Assembly: GCF_001641265.1 (NCBI RefSeq)
Contig: NW_020167550.1
Span: 124,001-188,000, forward strand
Direction of reading: 5' to 3'
DNA length: 64,000 nucleotides
From: Pseudogymnoascus destructans
Taxonomy: Eukaryota; Ascomycota; Leotiomycetes; Thelebolales; Thelebolaceae
The notes beneath the pieces are model-generated. The model worked only from the letters and a program-made list of their open reading frames with translations, was not told the DNA's origin and made no database searches. The first letter of the stretch is position 1. Each line of letters opens with the position of its first letter. Position numbers and translations under genes: made by a program. This document shows positions 43,508 to 55,594 of this stretch, piece by piece.

Positions 43508-43734
43508 GGTGTTGACATTCCAAGTCCTCATGATGCGTTTGATAGTATAGAGTGGTGTCTTTCTTGAGCTGTTTTGCCCATTCTCTTGAATTCTTCTTGG
43601 GCTTCGAGGAAGTCATCTTGAAGTTCATCTCTCTTCTCAGACTCATCTGCTAATGTTGTGTTCTCATTTATAGACTCATAGTCTTCTGGGTTTTGGTCAC
43701 CCATCTTGGCTTTCTCTTTGGCCGTGTGTGCCAT
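43508..43734 (-). pseudogene. Retrotransposon gag-like N-terminal fragment
   Basis: A minus-strand frame starting MAHTAKEKAKMGDQNPEDYE and containing EAQEEFKRMGKTAQERHH looks like the start of a fungal Gypsy gag. It is cut by the family C transposon at the TA 43506-43507. The identification rests on texture, not on a firm motif. The ~270 bases above it (43740-44012) show no gene. Confidence 0.35.
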
Positions 43735-44012
43735 AGCAGCTTTGCTATTCTTTCAGTTTTCGTATTCAGTAGATCAGACTCATATCGCCAAAGGCCCTAT
43801 TGCGCAGTTTGTCGACTGTAGGAGCCACTCGAGAGGAGTGCACTTCCCTCACAGCTATATTCCTTCTCGAGGGAGCGTTGTGAAAGGTCTGATCTATGAA
43901 GTCTGTGGTGTTCTGGTGTGTTCTGTGGTGTTCTGGAATCGACTTTAGGATATGGTTGTAGGGTTTCCAAAGAAGGGAATTCAAATTTCAGTATCAAGGT
44001 TCAGGCTCAGAG

Positions 44013-44373
44013 TGTAAGGATGCCTCCTTACCTAGATACTCGAAGGACCCGCCGCAGAGCTGTTACGGTCACCATGGGCATGAAAACTGACTTCGTCCTG
44101 TTTCGGACCAGTTGAGGAGCACATAGCGAGTTACACTATAGTGGGGAACGGTAAGGGTGTAGGGTTCAGGGTCGATGCAGACCTGTTGTGGTGGAAGGGG
44201 GTTGGGATAACCGAGTCGGGCCCGTTTCGGGTATTTAAGGAAACAGACTTAATGGGGTTCCCCCTTCATCTTTTTTGAATCCTTCGTAGTAGACCTATAG
44301 GATAGCATCCATTTAGCCTCCGACTCGCACTCTCATATGCTATTACTGTGAGCTGGGTGCCCTGTTTCCTTAA
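44013..44373 (+). repeat. Solo LTR family 1, copy E
   Basis: It begins TGTAAGGATGCCTCC and carries all internal words of copy B. The 3' end reads TTTCCTTAA directly before CAGAG, and CAGAG also precedes the LTR (44008-44012), so a target duplication is likely, with slight damage at the 3' end. Confidence 0.8.
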
Positions 44374-44406
44374 CAGAGAGCAAAAGAAAGGTGAGATTCA
44401 ATCTTA

Positions 44407-44605
44407 TGTTATGATGGTCACGGAGGTCATGGTGCCAGTCCGGGTAAAGTAAGCTAGATTGAATCTAAAGAGAGAAGAAGAAGAAGAAGGAAGGAAGGTG
44501 AGGCTATTCCTCATAATATACAGTTGTCCGCTTAGCGGTTGTAGCCTTGGTGGCTAAGGCTGCACCCCTAATAACCGTAACAAGCTGTGAGCTGTAATCG
44601 TAACA
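44407..44605 (-). repeat. LTR related to 6180-6406, opposite orientation
   Basis: The reverse complement begins TGTTACGATTACAGC and ends CATCATAACA, and shares GCAGCCTTAGCCACCAAGGC and the GAAGGAAGG/CTTCTTCTTC tract with the copy at 6180-6406. No target duplication is visible (TCTTA versus CACAT). Confidence 0.75.
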
Positions 44606-45533
44606 CACATCGCCTGTTAATCCTAGATGGCCATGAGAGTCACTATTCTCTACCGTTTGAGCAATACTGTAAGGAGAATGGTATAATATTGCTTTATATG
44701 CCTCCGCACTCATCTCATCTACTTCAACCACTTGATGTAGTTGCTTTGGACCACTTAAGAAGGCATATGGACGGCAAGTTGAGAGCTTAATCTGCACTCA
44801 TATAAACCATGTTACGAAAGTTGAGTTTCTTCCTGCCTTTAAGCAGGCTTTCACAAACGCAATCACAGAGCAGAACATCTGCAGTAGTTTTCGAGCTACA
44901 GGGCTAGTTCCATTTGACCTGATGTTGTGTTATCACAGCTTGACATTCAACTACAGCCTTTAACACCACCAACCTTTGAGGATGCTTCATAAAACACCAC
45001 ACAATCTAATAGAGCTAGCAAGTCAAACTACGCATCTTAAATATCGCATTATATGCCATCAAAATAGCTCACCAACTCCTATTAACAATGCGCTAGACCA
45101 GTTGTTAAGAGGTGCTCAAACAATGGTGCATTCTGCTGTTCTAATGAAGGCGGAAGTTCAGGCCTTACAACAAGCAAATGAACTTGCAAGTCAGCGCAAA
45201 AAGCGAAAAAAAAAAGCGTATACAAGAAGGAGGGTGCCTTACAATTCAAGAAGGGCAGGATGTACTTGCTCACCTAGCTGTGGAAGAGCAGATATCTCAA
45301 GAACTACGACAGGGTGGCGGGGTTGAAAGAAAGCAACGACGTTGCAGAATGTGTGGTAAGACTGGGCATAATGCTCGCACATGTCAAAGGGATTACGAAG
45401 ATACTATAGAACAGGTGTATAATTAATTTAATTGATTTTCTAGTCTATAGTTGTTGTTGTTAGAAAGTTTGTTAAGATCTGTCAATTGCCTGCGACACTC
45501 GCTTTGTATGCGACACTCGCTTGTGGAGGACGT
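44606..45533 (+). mobile_element. Pogo-like transposon family D, C-terminal part and 3' end
   Basis: Frames contain LLILDGHESHYSLPFEQYC and SSHLLQPLDVVALDHLRRHM (second and third catalytic blocks) and, after frameshifts, CRMCGKTGHNARTC, the same knuckle as in family A. The 3' terminal repeat (45491-45533) holds TGCGACACTCGCTT twice and is followed by TA. The N-terminal half is replaced by the LTR at 44407-44605. Confidence 0.8.
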
Positions 45534-45648
45534 TATACAAAGTCCCAAAAAAAGTAACGATATGTAAAAATCGTAGAAAACAACCTAGGTCAACAACGCT
45601 ACAGTATATAAACATCATAATCCAACCTTCCTCGCCCCAACCCCCACA

Positions 45649-46230
45649 TCAAACCTCCTCCGAAACCGTCCCCTTCCCCACCGGCCTCGTCTCCAACTCA
45701 ATCCCCTCCCCTCCCCCCGCCAACCTCGCATAACTCGGCGGCGGCGTCTCCGGCATCTCAATCACCCTCTTCCCCCCCGGCGCATGCCTAAACCCATCCT
45801 CCGCCCCTCCCCCCACCTCCTCCCTATACACTCCTCCATCCACAGCCTCCTCTGCATCCTGCGCCTTCCTCCTCCACTGCCCACCACATTCCCCCTCATC
45901 CTGCCCCGCCGGATACCTCTTATCCCCCCTCGCAGCTTCTTCCGACAACACGCGCATGCTGCACCTGCAGCCCCTGCACCAGCCGCGGCGCCTGCGAGGG
46001 CCATACCGCCGCCTTGTAGTCTGGCGACCATGCGGGGTTTTGGGGGAATGGAGGAATCAGAAGTCGCTCCCTCGGTGGATGGGGTGGTGGAGGTGATGAG
46101 GGGGGTTGCGGCTGCGAAGGCGAGGAGGAGGGAGAGAGATGCGGTGGTGAGGCTGCGTGGGTTGTGGTACAGTGGAGTTTATGGGTCGTGGGTAGGAGTA
46201 CTGGGATTTATGCGTGGGAGACTGTTGGAT
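45649..46230 (-). CDS. Possible small secreted or membrane protein, structure uncertain
   Basis: On the minus strand one frame reads a signal-like stretch (LTTASLSLLLAFAAATPLIT), a PSTEGATSD spacer and then GGGMALAGAAAGAGAAGAAC, a small hydrophobic segment followed by Cys/Arg/Lys. The other frame from 45957 continues with EGECGGQWRRK, KRVIEMPETPPPSYARL and a stop at 45649. The two halves look like one protein joined by an unseen intron or a frameshift near 45960. No start codon is found in the signal-like frame. It sits between two transposon ends. Confidence 0.3.
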
Positions 46231-46284
46231 TAGAGGTTAGATGGGGGTAATTGTTATTTATCTATTTCACCTCTTCTTAATCTG

Positions 46285-47297
46285 TCACTGCACTTAAGTG
46301 TTCGGTCCATTAAAAAAGCGCCTCACATCTGCGCTGTCACATCTAAATGAAGCGCAACTCACATGGGTACAAAAGGCGGAGTGGTGCAAACACTTCCATC
46401 AAAAGGCACTTGATCAAGCAGTACGTAGCTATGACTATGAGTATAAGCTATGTACGTTCCTTTCTGACCTTCCACAAATCCGACGGCAATCCTTAACTGT
46501 CCGGACAATTCAATCAGGTTGGAGAAATGCAGGACTATATCCATATAATCCTCCACTAGTAATTGATAAAATACAAGAGACCCAGAATCAAACACCAGAC
46601 TACGAGCCATTTGCTTCGTATGACCTTATCTCAACTTCAAAAACTAGTGTGCAAACTATACAGGCAGTTAAACATTGGCAGAAGAGAGTAGAGGCTGCTT
46701 TCTCATCACCGTCAAGAGAAGGGTTTCAATCATTTGCATGTGGAACTACAGTTGTTTTACCTCAGGCTGAGCTCTATAAGACCGAGCTTGACATTGTTAC
46801 CTTACGGTCAGCAGAGCAGGAAACAGCAAAGGCAAGGGCACGGAAATCGCTACAGAAGGGGGGGCAGTTATATGCATCAGACGCCCGACTGTTACGTGAG
46901 GAGAAGGAAGCAAAATTACAAGCAAAGGCAGAAGCAAGAGTAGCAAAGGAATCAAAGCAAGTAGTAAAGCAGCTATAGGTGCAACAACGGAAAATTGAAA
47001 TCGAAGTGCAAAGGGTTGAGAGGAAGAGGGTAGCAGAGCGGAAGAAGGTTGGGTTAAAATCCAAAGTGATAATTTTACGGTATGGTAAGGATCATAGTGA
47101 TAGTAACATTGGGATTAGTAGCGACAGTAGTAGTGGAGATAGTGATAGTAGCTCTATTGATTTTATTATTTAATTATATAGTTACATAGTTGCTATATGA
47201 GGCTTATTTCTTTCATTTTGTGTGTTGCACATATCGCTGTCGCGTGCACAGATCGCTGTCGCCACCTACGAGCGAAGCGAGTGGGTGGAACACCGAG
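46285..47297 (+). mobile_element. Pogo-like transposon family B, C-terminal part and 3' end
   Basis: The frame 46298-46978 starts within the core end (VFGPLKKRLTSAL) and includes TIQSGWRNAGLYPYNP and a basic coiled tail (KARARKSLQKGGQLY), as in DDE_1 transposases. The 3' end carries GCACATATCGCTGTCGC and a near-identical second copy 2 bases later. The element ends CACCGAG, followed by TA (47298-47299). Its left half is missing. Confidence 0.8.
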
Positions 47298-47299
47298 TA

Positions 47300-47551
47300 G
47301 TCCGTGCCCAACTTAGCGTGCTTGACGGAATTGTCAGTTTGTGTCCCGTATATCAAGATAACAAACATCTTCAAGAGGTCACAGAGCTCAACTTGGGGCT
47401 AACGGTCAGTGACTTCGAAGACACAGGTCGAATTACATGTTCCTGTCTCAGTCTGTCTGCAGCAGTGCTCTATATCCAACTACCAACCGAGATCATACCC
47501 GAACCAAAAGGAGAGAAAAGGGCAACGCATGATTCGTCTCTACTATCTATA
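47300..47551. other. 3' region of the PKS gene
   Basis: No gene is visible. This is the interval between a transposon end and the PKS stop codon. Confidence 0.4.
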
Positions 47552-50500
47552 CTATCCTCCAACCAGAAAATCCGTCACAATTTGACCCATTTCCTTCAAC
47601 TTCGGCCCCGCATCCATGAGACTGAAATGGTTGACCTCATCCAGTACTCTTACCCTCAATTTTTCCTGCCCCAACACGCTGGCCCATCCACGCGCCGAGA
47701 AGTCGGTGCGGTTGTTCAACAGCCACAGCATCTCGCGTGGATCATCTGGATGCGTCTCCATCGTCGGCCCATCCGGATCCTTGCAGACCCCATCGCGCGC
47801 ATATACCATCAAAGAGGTTGGAATATCGAAAAGAGGCTCAGGATCGTAGGCGTCCAAGATGCGAAGGAATGCGTCGAAATGGGCACGCAGCCACTCCGGT
47901 GTTTTGGCCTTGCCATCGCCGAATATGCCCAGCGAGTCAAAAAAATCATACATCTTCTCCGGGGGGTTCTGTAGGCCGATCGGGTTGGGCGAGTCGAGGA
48001 GGACCAGCTTGCTGACCCTGATTGCTTCGGGTTGCTGTTTCAGCTGCCTTGCTGCTTCCAATGCGAGAATACCGCCAGCTGACCAACCTCCCAAGGCCAC
48101 GAAAGGGGCATGATCAGAGAGCGGCTGTATGAGTCTTCGCACCTCAGACACATATCTAGAGATCATTGTAGACATGGTCACCCCTGTGCGAGTCATCTCG
48201 GCTCCAATCTTACGCCAGGGACAGTTGAGTCCATAAACGGCGACGCTACTGGTGTTGATGACTCGTGCCAATGCAGCATAGGATGAAGCCGAGCCTGAGC
48301 CGTCGGGGAAGAGGAATAAAATCAGCCGAGCTGCTTGCGGCGAGCCAGAGAGCAAAATGGATGTCGCCTGCGGGGGTGAAGAATCAGCGAAGGACTGGTT
48401 CCGACATTCCTCTGGCAAAATCTGATGGGTCGATAAGTCCGACGACCATGGAATGTTGCCATCCCTTAATGAGGAGTCTGCTGCCACAGTAGACCTATTG
48501 AATGGCTGGCCGACCTGCTTCGGGTTGGACTGGTCCAAGCCAAGTGCCTTGAGCAGTTCCTCTTCAATGTCTTGCAGAGTCTCGAATTCTGAGAACATAC
48601 TTCCAGGAATGTCCACATCCAAGATCTCCTGTAGCTTTCCGCTGATAGACAGGCCGAGTAACGAATCGATACCAATGTCGGCGAGACATGTTGACACCTT
48701 CAATTCGTCGATGGTCACACGCGTTTGCTCGGCAATGATTTGCCTTAGAATGAGCGCAGCACTAGTGCGTCCAGATGATGATTGACCTTGTTGTGTTGCA
48801 TCCTGGTACACTGATGTAGCACTGCTGGTGAACTGCGTCTCCTCAGACTCCTGGTCACTACTGCTTTCGGAACTAGAGCGCGCGGAGGACTTGCCGTCAG
48901 ACTCTCCTTTAACAACTGGCAACTGAGAATTGTGTTTCGGTGGCTGAGAGTTGTTGACAGGTTTCGTGTCGGTGGACCAGGATTTACTGGGGAGGAGATG
49001 GTCCAGAACTTGACGTGGGACACCTTGGAACTACAGAATTCAGTCAACACAGCGTTGCCGCGAGGATCTTGGCCGGTGAGCTGAACTTACTGTGACGCCT
49101 TCAAAGATGGCCACGATACGTCCTTCCTCCAGAATATACGTATCACCCACATAGGTTGTCTTCTCAACCAACTGCATGCGGTTATACGCATGGTAGGTCT
49201 TACCTGCTTGAAATGGTTCGGCAATCCGCATTCTCTCCCACCCATGGTTGATGAATACCTGCGTCCGACTGTCAACGTTGTCATTGACGTTCATGATGAA
49301 ACCGGCAATGTGACCCAGACTATCTATCCACTTGGGGTTCAGATGGAAGCCTTCTTGGCCAGCCAGGAACTTCACTGTGGCAACAGCTTCCAGACGCTTG
49401 CTGTCTAGTACAACCTCCGCCATGCCCTGGTAATCTCTGCTGTACTGAACCAAGGTGCTAAAAAGCTTGTACGCCATTCCACGCTTGATTAAGTGGCTGT
49501 CGCTATTTGGTTCGTCAACATGGATGCTCTGGTGTAATGCATCAACCCGTGCTGTGATGAGGTGTGCATTGCGCTTCCACTCGTTGGCCCAGCGCTGTTG
49601 GGGCGTCACACGTACTTCGAGCTGTGCATGCGAGGTGGTGCGCTTGCCATTGCCGTCAACACTGAAAATGGTCATGAAAATAAGACTGGAAGACCATTCT
49701 GCCGTGGCCGAGACACGGAAACGATGCGTGGTTTCGGTGAGCCGAGCGATGAGCGGGTTCACAGCCTTGACATTATTCACTTCGAGGCCGGTGGTAGCAG
49801 AGGGCGGGTTGGGCCCTCGGGTCAGCATATAATTTGCCAAGGTCAGGGCAAGGTCTGCATACATCGACTGTGGTTGTAATTACGAATTAGCAATCAGTTC
49901 AGTGTTATCAGATGCCACGTTCTCCGCTTCTGCGTCGAGATAATCTTTGCTGAGGCCCTTGATCGCCCTGGGTTGGACTTACTGATGGACATAGAGCAGC
50001 ACCATTCACTAAATGACCTTGTAGGACCGGTAGCAGTCTGTCGTCAAATATGTCGGACTCTACGACAAGCGTGGATTCATCCGCGCCGTGGGACTCCTCA
50101 ATTATCTGCTGCGCACACGGTGAAATATACTTTGGCATAACGGCCTCCTTGACAGCAGGCTGTTTAATCAATCCACCTCCCTTGGTGAGACAAAAATTAT
50201 TGCGGTAGTCAATCCAGTAATTCTTCAGATCCCATGCATACGCGGGAAGCTCCAGGACCTGATGCGAGACCGGAAAGTCACGATGATACTCATTCCAGTT
50301 GACCTCGACTCCAGCCAGGTACAGCACCTCGATGGTCGCTGACAGCGTTTTATATACTTCAACATTCTGTCGGAGGGTTGTCGCTGTCTTTACGTGCGAG
50401 CCAAGTGTGCCCTTGACCATACCGGTGCAGATGGGATGCGGCCCAATCTCAAGCCAGATAGTGCGTTCGGCGGCGCCTAAAACTAAACTGCCATCCTCTG

Positions 50501-53500
50501 CCTGAGCGGTAGCAAAAGCTTCAAGTGCCCCTTTAAAGTCTACCGTGCCTCGGCACGCGGCAGTCAGATACGACGCATTGAGTGTGTGTTCGTCACCTGC
50601 TGGCACGAGCTTGGCTAGCAGTGGCGACAGGAAGGGAACCACAGGAGGGTGGTAAGCAACGCCTTGCCCCGCCGCCCTCTCGAACTCGGAGAGGATGGGA
50701 TCAACCTGGGCCGAGTGGAACGCAAATGGGATATTCAGCCGAACGGTCTCAATACCCATGTCCACGGCTGCGCTGGAGATCTGGGAAATCTTGTCAACAG
50801 GCCCAGAAATAACATATCCAGACGATTGATTAGCACACGCCAACTCACAGACCTCGCCCTCGGAAACTTGGTGGATAAGCTTCTCTGCAATATCCAGCGA
50901 CCCCTTGATAGCAAGCATGGCATGCGTACCGACCCTGCAGCGCGCCTCCAGAAGTGTTGCCCGAGTTCCTACGAGATAGATCACATCTGCAATGCTGAGG
51001 ACTCCAGCTGCGTGCAGAGCCGCATACTCACCCAAGCTATGGCCAACTGAGGTGGAAGGTTAGCGAATAACTTCCTAATCAGGATACTGGGAGTAGGTCT
51101 TGCTGAATTTCAAAGGTTTCGTCTCGAAACCTTATGAACAATTCGCAAGCTAGAATGTCACAAGCTCTATGGAGCGTTTCAAAACAAATAACAAAGAAAC
51201 TCGAGGATAACCTACCTACGGCAGCAGGTACTACACCCCAGCTCATCCAGAGTTCAGTCAACGCAACTTGAACACACACTAGCGCGAGATGCGAGACGAT
51301 CGCATTGGCGGAGCGGAGGTCGGCAGCGGTGGTTGACCCATCGATGAGGCCCAGAAACGTCGGGAAGCCCTGGATCTCGGCAAGGCGATTAAGCCGAACG
51401 ATACTTGTGCGGAACGTGGTATTGGTAACAAGGAGCGACTTTCCTAGCTCAGCGTAAAGGACTCCCTGGCCGGAAAACATGAAGACTACCTGCGGCTTCT
51501 TTTTCCTAGCAGCGGGGACCGGCTTCAGACTGGCCAATGATGCCTGAATCTCACCCGCACGAATTTTGAGAACTGAGATAATTGACGCTATGTCCGGCCC
51601 AGAAACTATGACTCGATAGTTGTGGTGCATGCGGCGGGCTGTGGTTGTGTATGACAGAGCAGGAAGCGAGACGGAACGATCCTTCGTTTCGAGAAAGGAG
51701 ACAAGTGAGTTAGTATTGGCAAGGAGGGACTTCGGCGATTTTGCTGTCACGGTGACAATTTGAATAGGGCGGGAGTCTTTTATGATCGGCAGCGGCGCAG
51801 ATGCCGGTGCATCCTCTAGCAGGATCGCTGTGTTCCCTCCAGCAGCACTGAAGTTATTCAAGAAGGCCGCCCTCTTGCCGGAGACAGCGTCCTGACGCCG
51901 CCACGGGGTCGACTCTAAAGGAATGAAGACGCCGCGCCGTGCAAGATCCAATGGGTAGTTGTGATTGATGCTGGTCTTGATACCACAGTGGCGCGGGATC
52001 TCGCTGTACTTCATCATCATGAGCACCTTGATTAGCGAAGAAACGCCCGACGCCGACTCTGCGTGGCCAATGTTCGCCTTGGCCGAACCAATATGGAGGG
52101 GTCGAGCCGGTTGCACGTTTGTCCTCGTGTAATCTGGCCCGAAAACCGCCAGCACCGACTTCATCTCAACGGCGTCCCCAGCCTGCGTACCGGTGCCGTG
52201 CATCTCGATGTAGCTGACGTCCAACGGGTCGACATCGGCATACCGTATGATACGCTTGAATACACTGGTCTGGTCGGCCTCGTGAGGACGCGTAATACTG
52301 TCCGTTTGCCCGCAGTGGTTCGTGTTAGTGCCGGCAATGACACCAAAGATCGGGTCGTTGTCGGCTTCAGCATCCTCTAGGCGCTTGAGAATTACTGTGC
52401 CTACTGCATCAGAGCGGCAGTAGCCGTTGGCTTGATCGTCAAAGGCATTGCAATTGCCTAATAGAAGGGACTGTTAGTCGTAGAACTCCCTTGTAAGTCC
52501 ATCGAGAGAGGTCTCCGCCTATAAAGGGTAGACGTACCAGTTGTTGACAAAAAGTGGCCACGGTCCAAGCCCGCAAAATTGTCTGGGTTAGTGATAATAT
52601 TGGTACCGCCAGCAATAGTAGTATCACACTCGCCTCTCCATAGATAACCACAGGCAGCTTGAATAGCTGCGAAGCTTGAGGAGCACGCAGTGTCGATGCT
52701 TAGACTAGGGCCGGAAAAGCGAAAGAAGTAGCTAATACGACCAGGCACAAAAGCTCGATTGCCACCAGGGATAAAATAGGTACCAATATCCTGCCCACTA
52801 TTTACTTCCCTCCAGTCATCACTGGTAGTGCCAAAGAACACTCCTATTCTATCCTGCTGAGTGCTAGGGGTTCGGTTGCGCACCAGACCAGCCATTTCCA
52901 TAGCCTCGTAAGTCGTCGTGATAGCCAGTCGCTGCGCTGGATCTGTATTCTCAGCCTCTCGCGGGGACATATTGAAAAAGCTTGTATCGAATAGACCTGG
53001 CTCGTCGATGAAACACCCAGATTTGACGCGGCTTGTATTTCTCGTCTTTCCGGTCGGGTCAAAGTGTGTCTTCCAGTCAAATCGATCCGGCGGGATTTCG
53101 CGGTGCACATCGCGACCATCCTTGAGCAGCTCCCAGAATGCTTCATTGGAAGCGGATGATGGAAACCGGCCTGAGTATCCGATGATGGCGATCTTGGAGT
53201 GCTCAAAGCGACCCGTGGGCGGAGTTGGGGTCGATTTGCCCTTAGATTGGGGCGACGATACATCTTGAATGATGACTTGGATGTTCGGATCCCTACCCAG
53301 TAAGGCTGTAGAGAGCATGGATGCAGCATTACTGGAGAATGGCAATATGGTACATTCTTGTGTCTGTGCCTCTGTCAACAGCGTACTGAACGATTCAAGC
53401 ATCAAGTCCCATCGGACAGGTTCCTGCAAGGCTTCGCGGACCACGGTTTGTAGGAGATCTGTGAAATCAGATGCGGTCACGACCTTGCCAGTCGATGAGG

Positions 53501-54585
53501 AAATGAGCGGAATCCTCTGTGCCTGACGTGTCGCATCCTCTATGTCAGCTCGCTGAACATGGCTGACAATCCGCTCAACATCAGCCGAGTCAAAGAGGTG
53601 GGCCGAGTGATACGGCGATTCAATCTCTAGGTATTGCGACTTCACCCTATGCACGTTTGTTGTCAGGAAGTCTTGCAACACGGAAGGGCGACCGCTCAGC
53701 GTCGTTGTCTTTGGTGTAATGGCACTGATCCAAAGCGCTGCGTTATGAAGTGGTGTCTGTGCAGATCCTTGTCAATCGTCTGCTGCCAAGTGGTACCTGT
53801 TATTGCAAATTCTCACCTTGATATTTGTGTATTCCTGTACCATTTTCTCAACACTGATATCCCCTTGCGCAATTAAAACAGCCGACCACGACTTGTTGGG
53901 CTGCGTCTGCGTGGATTTTGCTCGCGGCAACAGGCTCTGGCCAACTAGAAACGACCGCAAAGCCGCACTGAAGGCTGCAAGTACAGCATGTACTCCATTG
54001 GATACTAAATCAGATAGGCTTTGCGAGCAACTGATAGCTGCAGCAGCAAAGCCACCCGTGCAGGGACCAATAACATAGGTTCCTGGTGGCGGGGGATACG
54101 GTTTGGATCCCTCTGTGAAGTATCTACACCTCTCGTCGTTAGAACGTACATATACATCTTTTGAACTTAACTCTGATGGAACATTATCTCGGGAGTTAAG
54201 TCTTGCACTTTTTAACTTACACGATGGACTGAGCTACCTCATGTACGCTCAACAGGAAAAACCCTAGGACCGAAGCGCAGTCCGTTTCCCCAAATTTCGC
54301 GACGAGGTCGATGAGTGTGGTAAATCGAGGAAACAGATTTTGTTCTTCCTCGGGCAGGGTTCCAAGCAGCCTCCGAAGAGCATAGCTCACCCGGTCAAAG
54401 AAAGACGTGAGGAGAGGATTGGTTTCAACGTGCAACAGGCGTCGCAATCGATCTTTAAAGCGCAGCAAGCTCAGGTCGCCAAATAGAAGTACTTGACATT
54501 GCTTCCTGGCAAATTCGGTTCCAGATACGGGAACCGTCGTGGATGATCCTGAGATGACGTTTATTTTCGAGGCTTGGGAGGACAT
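47552..54585 (-). CDS. Non-reducing polyketide synthase, SAT-KS-AT-PT-ACP-TE
   Basis: Seven exons (54585-54221, 54123-53817, 53756-52538, 52457-51216, 51046-49983, 49867-49091, 49030-47552) join in phase to 6453 bases, 2150 residues. The introns are 97, 60, 80, 169, 115 and 60 bases, all GT-AG. Domains: starter transacylase (Cys in GPCTGG near residue 137, His in SPYHSAHL), ketosynthase from about 412 (Cys in DTACSSS near 594, HGTGTQAGD), acyltransferase from about 950 (GHSLGEY near 1046), product template (His in QGHLVNG near 1390, Asp in VVLDSKRLEA), one acyl carrier (Ser in GIDSLLG near 1787) and thioesterase (GGWSAGG, VNHFSLM). No reductive domain is present, so it should build and cyclise an unreduced aromatic polyketide. 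All active-site residues I checked are present. The chain length and product cannot be read from the sequence. It is divergent from the EthD gene. Confidence 0.95.
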
Positions 54586-55081
54586 ATTCAGAAGTTTGAA
54601 TCGGACTCTCATGCAAGATTGAAACTTCAGGGTCGCGTATGAGTTTGCGTCTTGTATATGCGCAATGTAGAATACAGTGTGGCACTGTTCATAACACAAG
54701 ATTCGAAATCATTCAGTTGCAGGCCACAGATTCTCTTGTCACCCCTGCAGTGAGCCCTGCCCAGTCTCGGGCGACGGACCCCGAAACTTACCATACCGAG
54801 AGGCGGCGGTGCCGATAGGCATTAGGTTGGGGCGAGGATGCTTCTCGGACTATCAGGGTCGAAAGAAGAACATGAGCGGGGGCTGACAACTGCTTGATGC
54901 GGAAGCATTTTCGTACTTATGTCTTATTTTTCACACCATATATTTCCGGTTTCCTCCTCCAAAGGCCCCGCTGTTCTGTGGTACTCGTACTATTCTTTGG
55001 CTTGGTATTGTTTTCCAAGCCTTCCTGTACACGTTGCCCCTCTCTCATCACACATACCTCCTTGATACCACCACTGGCATC
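54586..55081. promoter_or_regulatory. Divergent PKS/EthD promoter with palindromic CGG sites
   Basis: About 500 bases separate the two start codons. TCGGGCGACGGACCCCGA (54767-54784) is TCGGG/CCCGA with an 8-base spacer. CGGCGGTGCCG (54804-54814) is CGG-N5-CCG. Both forms are typical targets of Zn2Cys6 proteins, and one such gene lies in the cluster. Whether it binds here is inference. Confidence 0.45.
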
Positions 55082-55594
55082 ATGGCAACCCCCGAAATCC
55101 ATAAGCTCTACGCTATGACCATCTTTGGCTACAAGAAAACGGACATGACTGAGAAGGACTATCATGACTACATCAGCAAAACTCATGCTGGACACCTGAA
55201 AGCTTTGCTAGCTAAGAATGATATTGTATCCTACACCATGGTAAGCAAAATCGAATTGCCTAGATCCTGCCGGTTCGCGTTTCCTAGGAACCTCTCTATC
55301 TCTTCGATTTCGAAACTGATGGACTTTAAAAAGCAACACAATACCGCGGAGGTGAATGTGCCCATGCTAGAGAAAATATACGCTGGTCGTCTTCCTACTG
55401 GAAATATCTCGGATTGTGATGCGATCATTAGGATTGTTTTCAAAGACATTCAGGACTACCTGCGAGTTCGAGAGGATCCCCACTTCGTCAGTGTTGTCAA
55501 TCCAGACCATCTCAACTTTGCCGATTCTCAGAGAACTAGGTTGGCAGTTGGTTGGTTCGAGGCGCATATCACGGCTGGCAAAGTTGTGTCTTAA
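55082..55594 (+). CDS. EthD-domain protein (polyketide tailoring)
   Basis: Two exons (55082-55240 and 55334-55594) give 139 residues, the usual size for this family. The 93-base intron is a multiple of three without stops, so an unspliced reading looks continuous; removing it joins VSYTM to QHNTAEVNVPMLEKIYAG, as in relatives. Family features are MTEKDYHDYISKTHAGHLKA, DCDAIIRIVFKDIQDYLR, DPHFVSVVNPDHLNFAD and VGWFEAHI. Small EthD-fold proteins in aromatic polyketide clusters act as decarboxylases, dehydratases or cyclase-like enzymes; which of these applies cannot be told. The start is 497 bases from the PKS start, divergent. Confidence 0.85.
   Translation: MATPEIHKLYAMTIFGYKKTDMTEKDYHDYISKTHAGHLKALLAKNDIVSYTMVSKIELPRSCRFAFPRNLSISSISKLMDFKKQHNTAEVNVPMLEKIYAGRLPTGNISDCDAIIRIVFKDIQDYLRVREDPHFVSVVNPDHLNFADSQRTRLAVGWFEAHITAGKVVS

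Noticed and set aside
45784..46233. Plus-strand Pro-rich frame of 149 residues
   Set aside because: Its composition is what the antisense of a Gly/Ala/Arg-rich minus-strand frame would give; the minus strand shows a signal-like stretch and a PPPSY motif.
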